From the NCBI GenBank assembly GCA_014192425.1, contig BJHK01000002.1, forward strand, positions 174,147 to 238,146: 64,000 nucleotides of DNA, given 5' to 3'. The number at the start of each line of letters is the position of its first letter. The stretch's first letter is position 1. The stretch is from Planctomycetia bacterium. Its GTDB lineage: Bacteria; Planctomycetota; Planctomycetia; Pirellulales; UBA1268. The notes beneath the pieces were generated by a model that ran no database searches, was not told the origin of the DNA, and saw only the letters and a list, made by a program, of their open reading frames with translations. The translations under genes and the position numbers were made by a program. Of this stretch, positions 1 to 7,215 are shown piece by piece.

Positions 1-339
1 GATCGCGCCTGGCGTGCCACTTTTGGCCGAAAATGGATCGACGCCGAGCAGCGGCAGCGGCGTTCTCTGCGCGAGGTTCACGGTGGCTTCGGCGAAGCCG
101 CCACCGAGCGTGAAGTGGGTGCCCTCATACTGCGTCAGTGCGGCGGGGTTCGCATTGATCGCCGAGATGAAGTCCTGCGGGGCGGCCACGCTCGTGCCCG
201 CCATCCCGCCGGACGCCGGCATCAGGGTGTTGCGAAAATCGACCCCGTACGTCTGGGCCCGGGCGACGGCCGCGTCCGCCAGCGATCCAGCCAGGCCCAG
301 CATGACCACCACAAGCCGCATGATCTGACGTTCCGGCAT
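1..339 (-). CDS. FadL/OMPP1-like outer-membrane transport protein, N-terminal part (runs off window)
   Basis: Open reading frame on the minus strand with no stop before the window edge, so only the first 113 residues are seen. It starts MPERQIMRL with GGGAG about 10 nt upstream; a second in-frame Met lies at residue 7. A hydrophobic stretch followed by ADAAVARA gives a convincing signal peptide. The mature part begins with a glycine-rich segment, GVDFRNTLMPASGGMAG, then AINANPAALTQYEGTHFTLG. The short N-terminal hatch followed by 'NPA' and the first barrel strand are typical of FadL/TodX long-chain fatty acid or hydrocarbon porins. By family it would sit in the outer membrane and admit hydrophobic substrates. 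The rest of the barrel lies outside the window, so the substrate cannot be judged. A generic OmpP1-like protein of unknown cargo is the main alternative. Confidence 0.7.
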   Translation of the reverse strand, partial: MPERQIMRLVVVMLGLAGSLADAAVARAQTYGVDFRNTLMPASGGMAGTSVAAPQDFISAINANPAALTQYEGTHFTLGGGFAEATVNLAQRTPLPLLGVDPFSAKSGTPGAI

Positions 340-731
340 GATCGTTCGTCTCCCGTTTGCCGCTAACATCGACGCATGCCGTGCATGCCGTGAGCCCGCC
401 TCGCCAGCCCCGTCCGCACAACCGCCCCGCCCAGGTCTTCCCAGGCCGCCCCATCCGCCGCGCGAAAGAGCATGGCTCGCACGCCAGACCTGTGCGGCGA
501 GACCCTTCCCGTCGTTCCCGCCGGCGATCCCGAAAAGGACAAAAAGGACCGGCATAATCCTTGGGAAGAAATGCCACCGCAGGCTGTTGCTGTCTTGGTT
601 CAGCGTGAAAGGGCATCCGCCCCCCGCCGCCCCAAACCATTCCGGCCCCGGGACGATGATCGGATCATCCTCGTGCGGCAACGCGTCGATGCCCAGCGGG
701 CGCCGGGATCGACTGGAAATCCGCCATGCGT
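340..731. other. Intergenic stretch with no convincing gene
   Basis: No frame here looks like protein: the long open frames are Arg/Pro/Ser-rich shadows of GC-rich DNA. It holds one copy of a 99-bp dispersed repeat (435-533) and a short A-rich patch after it. It lies upstream of the FadL-like gene and downstream of the DUF1552 gene, both on the minus strand. Confidence 0.6.
435..533 (+). repeat. 99-bp dispersed repeat, copy 1
   Basis: This segment matches 22414-22512 in the same orientation with only two mismatches over 99 bases. It begins GTCTTCCCAGGCCGCC and ends CCGGCGATCCCGA. It is not part of any gene I can support. The other copy sits directly against an IS91-like fragment, so the repeat may be an internal or flanking part of a mobile element family. 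Confidence 0.85.
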
Positions 732-2120
732 TCAGGCAAGAATATCGGCGAGCGGCCCGGCGGTGTGGATGCCCTTCAGTTCCTTGTCCGGCACCCCGAA
801 CGTCTCACGTTCGTCGCCGACGCACCGCAACAGGGCAAGATAGAAGTCGCTCATCGTCCGGTGCCCGGGTGCACCGTACTTGGGGAGCCTCAGGAAGCGG
901 CCGGCGGTCTTGAGCCGGCCGCCGAGATTCCCGACGAGGATCATCGGCCACTGCAGCGACGCGCCGTGGTGACTGTCGGATGAATCGCTCATCCAGACGA
1001 TGAGCGTGTTGTCCAGCATCGTGCCGCCGGCCTCCGGGATGGCAGCGAGCCGCGTGGCGATGTCCGCGACCCGGGTGGCGTGATACTGGCGGATGACGGA
1101 CTGCATCTTCAGCGACTCGGGGGTATGGGCCGAGTGTCCGATGGCATGGCCATCCGTGTTCACACCGAGTTCCTTCCAGGTTTTGTATCCGTGCGGGCCG
1201 CACGACGCATCCACGATCGCCACGTTCGTCAGGCCCGACGCAAGGGACGCGATGGCCAGCAGGGACTGGGCCTCGAACCGGTCGGTGAGCCTCTGGCCGT
1301 TGAACGCATCGATCACCGGAAGGTTGGCCTGCAGACGATCACGTATCTCGTGCACCTTGGCCTGCCGGTCTCGCATCTGCTCGAAGGTCTGGAGATACGC
1401 ATCGAGTTTCTCGCGGTCCATCGCCGGCAAGGCGGCTCGGACCCGCCGCACGTCGGCCTGGATGTAATCGAGGAGATGCTGCCGCGACTTGAAAAGTTTG
1501 GCAGCGTCGCCCTCGGCGACGCTGCCAAAGAGCGAAGCGAAGGCGACGTCCGGCCTGCAGACGATCGGCAGCGGCCGCTTGCGGTCCACGGCGGACACCG
1601 TTTGTGCGAAGACGGTGTTTGGGTCGTGGGAAATGCCCAGGCCCACGACGGGAATGATACCGGGAAGGCGTCCGGCCAGGGCGTGATCGATGGTCTGCCC
1701 AAGCGCCTCGTTGTGCGTCCCGTTGGCGAGGCCGGCGCGGGCGTTGTAGCAGCCGAGTGCACCGTAGCCCGAGCCGTGATTCGCGAAGGCCTCCCGCGAC
1801 GACAGGCCGAGGACGATCGACATCCGCTCCTTCAGCGGCGCGAGCGGCGCGAGCGGCTCGGGGAGTTCGAGATCGCTCAGCGGCAGGTCGGCCGGCGGAT
1901 CGTCCTTCGCCGACGGAGCGTTCTTGGGCTCGACCTGATTTCGCAACATTCCGTTCGACTCGAAGACGAAGACGAACCGCGGGGCGACGGCGCCGGCAGC
2001 CTGCGCGGCGAGCGCGTTCAGGAATGGCTGGAGGACGACGGCGCCGGCGCCCAGCGTCAGGCCCTTGATGACGCACCGCCGTTCAATACCCTCTGGCCCG
2101 ACGACGTTCGAAGGAAACAT
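732..2120 (-). CDS. DUF1552 domain-containing secreted protein
   Basis: About 462 residues. The start at 2120 (MFPSNVVGPEGIERR) has GGAG 8 nt upstream and is preferred over an earlier in-frame Met. The N-terminus carries RRCVIKGLTLGAGAVVLQPF, a twin-arginine-like export signal of the kind DUF1552 and DUF1501 proteins share. The body matches DUF1552 by its RFVFVFESNGM opening, a central segment with VAIVDASCGPHGY, a predicted metal or ligand region around VWMSDSSDSHHG, and the terminal FGVPDKELKGIHTAGPLADILA. DUF1552 proteins in planctomycetes are usually encoded next to a cytochrome-like DUF1592/DUF1588 partner; none is present here, because an IS91-like relic ends 72 bp upstream. The biochemical role of the family is unknown. 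Family call sure, function open. Confidence 0.88.
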   Translation of the reverse strand: MFPSNVVGPEGIERRCVIKGLTLGAGAVVLQPFLNALAAQAAGAVAPRFVFVFESNGMLRNQVEPKNAPSAKDDPPADLPLSDLELPEPLAPLAPLKERMSIVLGLSSREAFANHGSGYGALGCYNARAGLANGTHNEALGQTIDHALAGRLPGIIPVVGLGISHDPNTVFAQTVSAVDRKRPLPIVCRPDVAFASLFGSVAEGDAAKLFKSRQHLLDYIQADVRRVRAALPAMDREKLDAYLQTFEQMRDRQAKVHEIRDRLQANLPVIDAFNGQRLTDRFEAQSLLAIASLASGLTNVAIVDASCGPHGYKTWKELGVNTDGHAIGHSAHTPESLKMQSVIRQYHATRVADIATRLAAIPEAGGTMLDNTLIVWMSDSSDSHHGASLQWPMILVGNLGGRLKTAGRFLRLPKYGAPGHRTMSDFYLALLRCVGDERETFGVPDKELKGIHTAGPLADILA

Positions 2121-2191
2121 ACGGCGGTCTCCAACAGAAATTTGAACTTCGAGAACAACATTTACCACAGTATATCCTGGTCAATGGCCAC

Positions 2192-3672
2192 AGGATAGCC
2201 CGGTCAATGGCACTTCCGCGACCATGTGCACAGGCATTTCCGAGCCGATGAGCGGCTTGTGAGGCTGGTGCCGCGTTTTCCGGCACCCAATCAGCTGCAC
2301 CCGGAACGGCTGTCCTCCCATCTGGGGTGGCATTTCTCTTGCGTCGGTGCAGAGGCTCTCCAGGTCCGGCTTCCAGGCGGCTTTATTGTGACCTCGCGGC
2401 CGATGCCGTTCAGAGGCTGTGGATGTCGATCACGGGCAGCTCGTCGGGCGATGCCTGGAAGACGTCGCCCTTGTCAGATGCCTGGACGAGCTCGCCCTGG
2501 TCGGTCGGCGGGCCTCGAGCGGGCGAGAGCGGCGGCGGCTCGAGCGGTTCGCCCAGGTGTGTGAGAATCTTCCGGATCGGGCCCGTGTCGCGGACAGGAT
2601 GTCCGCAGCAACCGGAGGTTGCCAACAGTGCGAAGGCCAGGGATGGTTTCGCACTGGTAAAACAGTCTGAAAGCATTCAGCCGGATGTCGCCGCCGCAGT
2701 TCGGGCACTCGAGCGGAAACTCCTCTCCCTCCCGGGCCACGAGTTTCGCCCAGGCAATCCGTGAGGTGTCGTGCGAGCGGGGCTTATGATTTGCGTCGCA
2801 GCAGCCTCCCGTCGCGTGACCGTCGCCCCACATGCCCGCCGTTCGTGGCCTCGCGTGGCTGGCCGATGTTCCCGATTGCCAGCGCCGTGACGGCTTTTCG
2901 CAGCTTGTGGTTCGGCGCGAATACTCCGTGGTAGCGATGCCGGTGCTTCCGCGGCGGCGGCACGAGATCGGCGAGCCGGTCGAGGAACTCAAAAGGTGAG
3001 AGCTCGACGACGCCGTTCGCTCCCGGTCGCGTGGACTTGCGGCCGCGGCCGGGCCCGACCCAGGTGGTGGCTTTGTGTCTGGGCAGAACGTAGCGGATGC
3101 GGGTGATGCGGCCGTCTGGTCCGCGGATCACGGAGAGCCGCTCCAATGCGAAGGGTGGCCGGGCGCAGTATCGCAGCAGGTGTTCCAGACTCAGAAAATA
3201 GCTGGGCACGTTGCGGTCGATGAGTGTGATCCGGACACTGGCGTCGACTGACAACCCGCTGTTCTCCCAGGCGAGCATGTCGGCATCAGGAGGCCCGCCT
3301 GACGCCGCGAGCAGCAGTCGCTCGACTCAGCAAGAACAATCTTCGTGAGTGCGGCGATGGCTCGGGGTCGGTCGGCCAGCATGCCCCGCAGCCGCTTCGG
3401 CACGGAGATCACCCACTGCCGCACGGGCACCGGCGGGATGACGTGATCGGCGAGGTGCGCGGCCGTCTGGGTCATGTGGCGGCCGTTGCAGGACGGGCAG
3501 ACGCCGCGGCCCTTGCAGGAGAAGGCCACGACGAACGCCTGGCCGCAGCCCGTGCAGCGAGCACGGGCGAATCCGAAGCAGTGGATGCCGCACTCGAGAT
3601 AGCCGCGGAGTTCGTCCTCGACGTGTCCCGGCACGAGCCGCTCGGCGGCTTCCCGCCACTCTAGCCAGCTCG
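2192..3672 (-). mobile_element. IS91-like element A, decayed, right end at 2192
   Basis: The longest of six same-orientation relics in this region. Its transposase reads leftward and the conserved right end is at 2192, beginning AGGATAGCCCGGTCAATGG on the plus strand. The same end recurs at 5904, 12021, 15456 and 17747 and, diverged and inverted, at 36980. From 2210 to 2400 it shares an end subtype (GACCATGTGCACAGGC and onward) only with the copy at 17747. A diverged second copy of the terminal motif lies just outside at 2171-2191. The left end is undefined; similarity to copy B stops near 3672. Confidence 0.75.
2410..3672 (-). pseudogene. IS91-family transposase remnant
   Basis: Several frames are needed to read this protein. 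3672-3330 encodes the zinc-binding N-terminal domain (RCTGCGQAF, CKGRGVCPSCNGRHM, then VPVRQWVISVPKRLRGMLA). After a one-base shift near 3320 the frame jumps straight to MLAWENSGLSVDASVRI. As I remember the family, the segment usually lying between these, with the HUH catalytic histidines, is absent. 3278-2830 gives the middle of the transposase with HRHRYHGVFAPNHKLRKA. Further frameshifts near 2810 and 2600 lead to [16 protein letters not shown] and the terminal [13 protein letters not shown]91 transposases are rolling-circle Y-type enzymes; this copy cannot be functional. Family assignment is strong, the exact indels less so. Confidence 0.82.
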
Positions 3673-4218
3673 ATCAACGAACTTCCGACGCTCGGTGATG
3701 GAAGGCAAAGCGGCACATCAGCGAGTCCGTCAATCCTCAACTCATCTCCAGGAGCGTTCGCTGGTGGGGGCCTCGCCACACTACAGACAGGGGATCAAGT
3801 TCGGATCGACTTGAATACCAGACGTGTCGATACCCTCGTCGAACCTACAGAGTGGCTAGCGCGACCTTCCGTGCCGTTCGATACAAAGCCGGTAAGCGAC
3901 ACACCTTGGCAGGAACTATATCGACGCGATGTGGGGCAATTGCATCAAGGTGCGTGCCTTGTTTTGCATGTCACTACCGCGATGTGTGCCGCACACTCCC
4001 GCGGCATAACCACGAATGGTCCAACGCCTCGATTCGCTCTGCAAAAGCCCAATTGCCCTAACATTGCAGTACTTTCGCTGACCGCAAACGGGACAAGTCC
4101 GAAAGTTACGGAAGACTCAGTTGATTCGCCGCAGGCTGCATTGGCTGCCGCAGCGAATCACAATCGTTCCTGTACCACACTCTCAAAGTTGTCCCAGCGT
4201 TGGCAGCCAAGGACTTCC
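3673..4218. other. Gene-free, lower-GC stretch
   Basis: Between IS91-like copy A and the end of the repeat-rich surface protein I see no gene. Composition is clearly less GC-rich than the flanks and resembles the neighbouring surface-protein gene. An open plus-strand frame from 3811 runs into the antisense of that gene and has no protein-like features. Confidence 0.5.
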
Positions 4219-5382
4219 TTACTGAGGCTGAGGCAAGCGGACCAAACTCCAATGATCCGTTTTGCCGTTCTTGTGAAAAAGCGCTGGTGCATGCCCTTCG
4301 GTAAGGTTGCTCAGGCCGGCTTCGAGCACGGCATTCGCATTCGCTCCTACGGTCCATGCAGCGCGCTGAGTCTTTTGATCGACTGCGCCCAGAATGGGTT
4401 GCGTGCTATCGGTGACCGTATCGGTGTAGTTGCCTCGCAACTTTCCAGTTTCATCGATCGCGATTTGCAAAATGAGGTGAGGGTGTTGCTGTTCATTCTG
4501 AACCATCGCGAAAACACCTAAAGGAAGCCACTTCTCATCAGGAGAGGTTTTCGCCTCGGAACCGGCTTGGGCCAGATCAAATGCTTCCTGACTAAACTCT
4601 TCGGCCGTTCCGATTTCTTTTCCATCTTGAAGGATCGCGCCATTCACGCAAGTGACATTGGTTCCGTAATCGAAAGACAAAGGGGGATTGCTTCCGTATC
4701 CAGCATGGAGTGCGACATCCGTCCAAGGGGTGGCAGCCCATTCGGAACCAGCTGCCCAATTGGCACCTCGCCAAATGTTGGGATTCGCTTCATGCCAAGC
4801 TTGGCCGTACAAATCGTGTCGATCAAAGGAATTCCGAACCGCTGCATAACCTGCAGCAGCGTCTGCACCCGTCGCTTGAGGTTCGCGACGATTGGCAGCG
4901 GCCGATCCTGCGGCGACGCCTGCAGCGCCCGATGCCTTGGGTTCATTGCGATTTGCAGCAGAAGCGCCGGCAGCAGCACCCGCAGCGCCCGACGCTTTCG
5001 GTTCATTCCGATTGGCAGCAGCCGCACCAGCAGCCGCGGCCTGCGCTCCCGATGCCTTCGTTTCATTACGATTGTTCACCGCTGCACCGGCCGCAGGATT
5101 CTGTCCGTTGCCAGAATTGTTGTGTTTTTCATTTTCGGCACCTGCATGGCCCGCTTCATTGTGTTCAGCTTTCGGCTGCTGTTTGCTTTCTGACCAGCTT
5201 CCTCCCGGCGGCTTGCCGGCAGGTTCACCATGGCCCGAATTCTTGTTTTCTTTGTTCCCTTGTTTGGAACCCTCTTTGCCTCCCGACTTGCCCCCTTCTT
5301 TGCCGCCCCGCTGTGCGTGGGCAAACGACACGGTCAGCGACAACATCACCGCTATGGCTAAACAGAATATCTTTTTGGACAT
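4219..5382 (-). CDS. Repeat-rich secreted surface protein, planctomycete mu-protocadherin-like type
   Basis: 387 residues. Signal peptide MSKKIFCLAIAVMLSLTVSF, cleavage near AHA-Q; GGAGG lies 10 nt before the start. Residues 25-103 are Gly/Lys/Asn/Glu-rich. Residues 104-183 are four 20-residue tandem repeats built on NRNEPKASGAAGAAAG. Residues 184-387 form a globular C-terminal domain with a Trp-rich entry (WHEANPNIWRGANW), then VNGAILQDGKEIGTAEEF, and a beta-rich end reading HWSLVRLPQ. The DGKEIGTAEEF-type motif ('name of a parameter, then AEQ/AEEF') is what I remember from planctomycete proteins annotated as mu-protocadherin-like cell-surface proteins. No binding partner can be inferred. 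The gene is less GC-rich than its neighbours and lies between two IS91-like copies, which suggests transfer. Confidence 0.75.
   Translation of the reverse strand: MSKKIFCLAIAVMLSLTVSFAHAQRGGKEGGKSGGKEGSKQGNKENKNSGHGEPAGKPPGGSWSESKQQPKAEHNEAGHAGAENEKHNNSGNGQNPAAGAAVNNRNETKASGAQAAAAGAAAANRNEPKASGAAGAAAGASAANRNEPKASGAAGVAAGSAAANRREPQATGADAAAGYAAVRNSFDRHDLYGQAWHEANPNIWRGANWAAGSEWAATPWTDVALHAGYGSNPPLSFDYGTNVTCVNGAILQDGKEIGTAEEFSQEAFDLAQAGSEAKTSPDEKWLPLGVFAMVQNEQQHPHLILQIAIDETGKLRGNYTDTVTDSTQPILGAVDQKTQRAAWTVGANANAVLEAGLSNLTEGHAPALFHKNGKTDHWSLVRLPQPQ
4834..5073 (-). repeat. Four tandem 60-bp repeats within the surface protein
   Basis: Encodes four consecutive 20-residue units, each starting NRNE/NRRE, followed by a PKASGA-type core and an alanine-rich tail. 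The units have diverged (ETKASGAQ, EPKASGAA, EPKASGAA, EPQATGAD), so the array is not fresh, but it is long enough to expand or contract by slippage. Confidence 0.85.
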
Positions 5383-5668
5383 GGTTTTTTACCCTCCAGC
5401 GCTCGGGCCGAATCCCTCAGAATCAAAGCGGTTACGATCCACTTGCTCAAAACGAACAGAGCAATTGTTGTCCTTGACCCTTGCTTCCGCTAGTGCTTTT
5501 TCACAGCGAGTTTCGATTTCAGGCGGGCAAGGAGGGCTGAAGCAACGTCTCCTTTCGCTCCTCGAAAGAAGGCCAAGCGATGGAGTTTAGGAATGCCGGG
5601 GATCCGATGCAGGTTAGGATCCGTTTCACGGGCACTTAGCCTGCAACTTGCCAGCGGTCGTGCACGCA

Positions 5669-5903
5669 TCAGCGGAGCACATCGTGAATGACTTTTCCAT
5701 GCACATCCGTCAAACGAAAGTCGCGTCCTGCATAACGGTACGTTAGTTTCTTGTGATCCAATCCCGTCAGATGCAGTAGCGTCGCATGAAAACCGCGTAC
5801 ATGCACAGGATTCTCGACCGCAGCCCAACCCAACTCATCGGTTTTCCCATACGCCATTCCACCCCTAACGCCTGCACCGGCGAGCCACTGCGTAAATCCA
5901 CGA
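5669..5903 (-). pseudogene. 3' fragment of a DUF1501 protein, cut by IS91-like copy B
   Basis: Reads [19 protein letters not shown], then [40 protein letters not shown] and ends [10 protein letters not shown]. This is the characteristic C-terminus of planctomycete DUF1501 (sulfatase-fold, Tat-exported) proteins, where the conserved ENPVHV..LHAT..LHL.GLDH..L..R..GRD series is very well kept. The frame is intact from 5903 to the stop, but everything upstream (more than 350 residues by family) is missing: position 5904 is the first base of the IS91-like right end. No start codon remains, so this is a remnant and not a gene. Confidence 0.88.
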
Positions 5904-6482
5904 AGGATAGCCCGGTCAATGGCACTTCCGAACCGGTCTTCCGGCTGATGAGCGACGCGTGAGCGTAAGCAGGAGCGGCCCGGGCGTCCGGAGCGGGTTT
6001 CTCGAAACGCCCTGCACGCACTGCGGTGGCGTTTTTCTCGCGTCGGCGCAGACCGCGTCCCAGTCGGCCGTTCCCGTAACTTCGACGCCTCGCGGCCGAT
6101 GCCGGTCAGAGGCTGTGGATGTCGATCACGGGCAGCTCGTCCGGTGATCAACGCAATCAGTCGGATGTCGCCGCCGCAGTTCGGGCACTCGAGCGGAAAC
6201 TCCTCCCCCACCCGGTCACCAGGAGTTTCGCCCAAGCAATCCGTGACGTGTCATGCGAGCGGGGCTTTGGATTCGCGTCGCAGCAGCCTCCGGTGCCGTG
6301 ACCGTCGCCCCCATGCCCGCCGGTCGTGGCGTCGCACCGCTTGCCAACGTTACCAATCGCCAACGCCTCCGAAGCAGAGGATGCCGCACTCGAGATAGCC
6401 GCGGAGTTCGTCCTCGACGTGTCCCGGCACGAGCCGCTCGGCGGCTTCCCGCCACTCTAGCCAACTCTCGAGGTGAGGTGGA
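5904..6482 (-). mobile_element. IS91-like element B, internally deleted
   Basis: Right end at 5904, end subtype with CACTTCCGAACCGGTCTTCCG, shared with copies C and D. Moving right, it retains the transposase C-terminus ([11 protein letters not shown] at about 6110-6140, [16 protein letters not shown] at 6165-6215). It then joins, by deletion, the AIGNVGKRCDATTGG segment to the N-terminal part (HLESWLEWREAAERLVPGHV, 6390-6480). Thus the two ends of the transposase are fused with most of the catalytic core gone. The junction with DUF1501 coding sequence at 5903/5904 is exact. Confidence 0.75.
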
Positions 6483-7215
6483 CCCCGTTCTTTGGACAGT
6501 CGGGGGCTCTGTTTAAGGTGGAGCGCCACTAGACGGTGGCCCGCGAGACCCATGCCAAGCGTCTCGCGCGGCCACGAGGCTGTGGATGGTTGATGTACTA
6601 CCGAGAGCATCCAATAGTTGACACAACGAGCTGACGGTTCGGGGCTGCCCATGCCCCGAACCGTCGGACGTTCACTCCGGCCCTCCAGGCCTTCGTTCAC
6701 TCGATGCTGGCTGCGTTTCGGCTTCCTGCCTTCACTTGCCAGCAACGCCGCCTCTCAGGGCACGGGCAGCCCCTCACGGATGCATCGACGATGAGTGTCA
6801 ACAAGAACGTGCTCCCAGTAGTACCTATGGACATTCCTTCGTTCTGAGTCCGCGACCGCGATTCGCCGGCGCGTTGCGACGGCAGCCCGTGAGCTGATTT
6901 TTCAAGGCTCAATAGACCGCAGCAGACAGCGACCGTAAGAGATTCGTCCGCCACTCGCTCGTCAGACTACGATGTCCTCGTGGCGGTGCATGCCACGGAG
7001 CAGCCGGCGGTCGCAGGAGCCGTGCCCGTCCACGATCCCGGCCGTCTTGTCGATCCGCATGAACTGCTCAGCGAGTCGGGGCGACTCCCCCAAGCCGTCG
7101 AACTGCGGGCGAAGATCTGGGCGTCGGCGACGATGTCCATCTTGCCTGAGAAACAGCACATGGAAAAACTCCTGCGGGCAGGAGGGGAGGGGGCAGGGAA
7201 CCACGCGGCCGCCGA
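6476..7215. other. Gene-free stretch with mobile-element debris and a strong hairpin
   Basis: At about 6478-6500 the sequence GAGGTGGACCCCGTTCTTTG resembles the terminal repeats of IS3-family elements (tGGACCCC...TTGGACA), so a second element may have broken copy B here; I cannot find a matching other end. A perfect 13-bp inverted repeat lies at 6633-6665. From 6962 to 7204 both strands are open (minus strand ending RGMHRHEDIVV, plus strand with LPEKQHMEKLLRAG), but neither matches a family I recognise. No gene is supported. Confidence 0.4.
6633..6665. repeat. Perfect 13-bp stem hairpin
   Basis: GACGGTTCGGGGC at 6633-6645 pairs exactly with GCCCCGAACCGTC at 6653-6665 across a 7-nt loop. No T-tract follows on either strand, so it is not a standard intrinsic terminator. 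It lies in element debris, where it could be a subterminal hairpin of a lost mobile element. Confidence 0.85.

Noticed and set aside
3811-4521. 236-residue plus-strand frame in the low-GC stretch
   Set aside because: Its second half is antisense to the conserved C-terminal domain of the surface protein and the first half lacks a ribosome site or domain.
4834-5073. Tandem repeats as a possible CRISPR array
   Set aside because: Units are contiguous 60-bp coding repeats with no spacers and keep reading frame, so they are protein repeats.
6962-7204. Short frames on both strands as a gene
   Set aside because: Neither has a start context or recognisable family; kept as unassigned debris.
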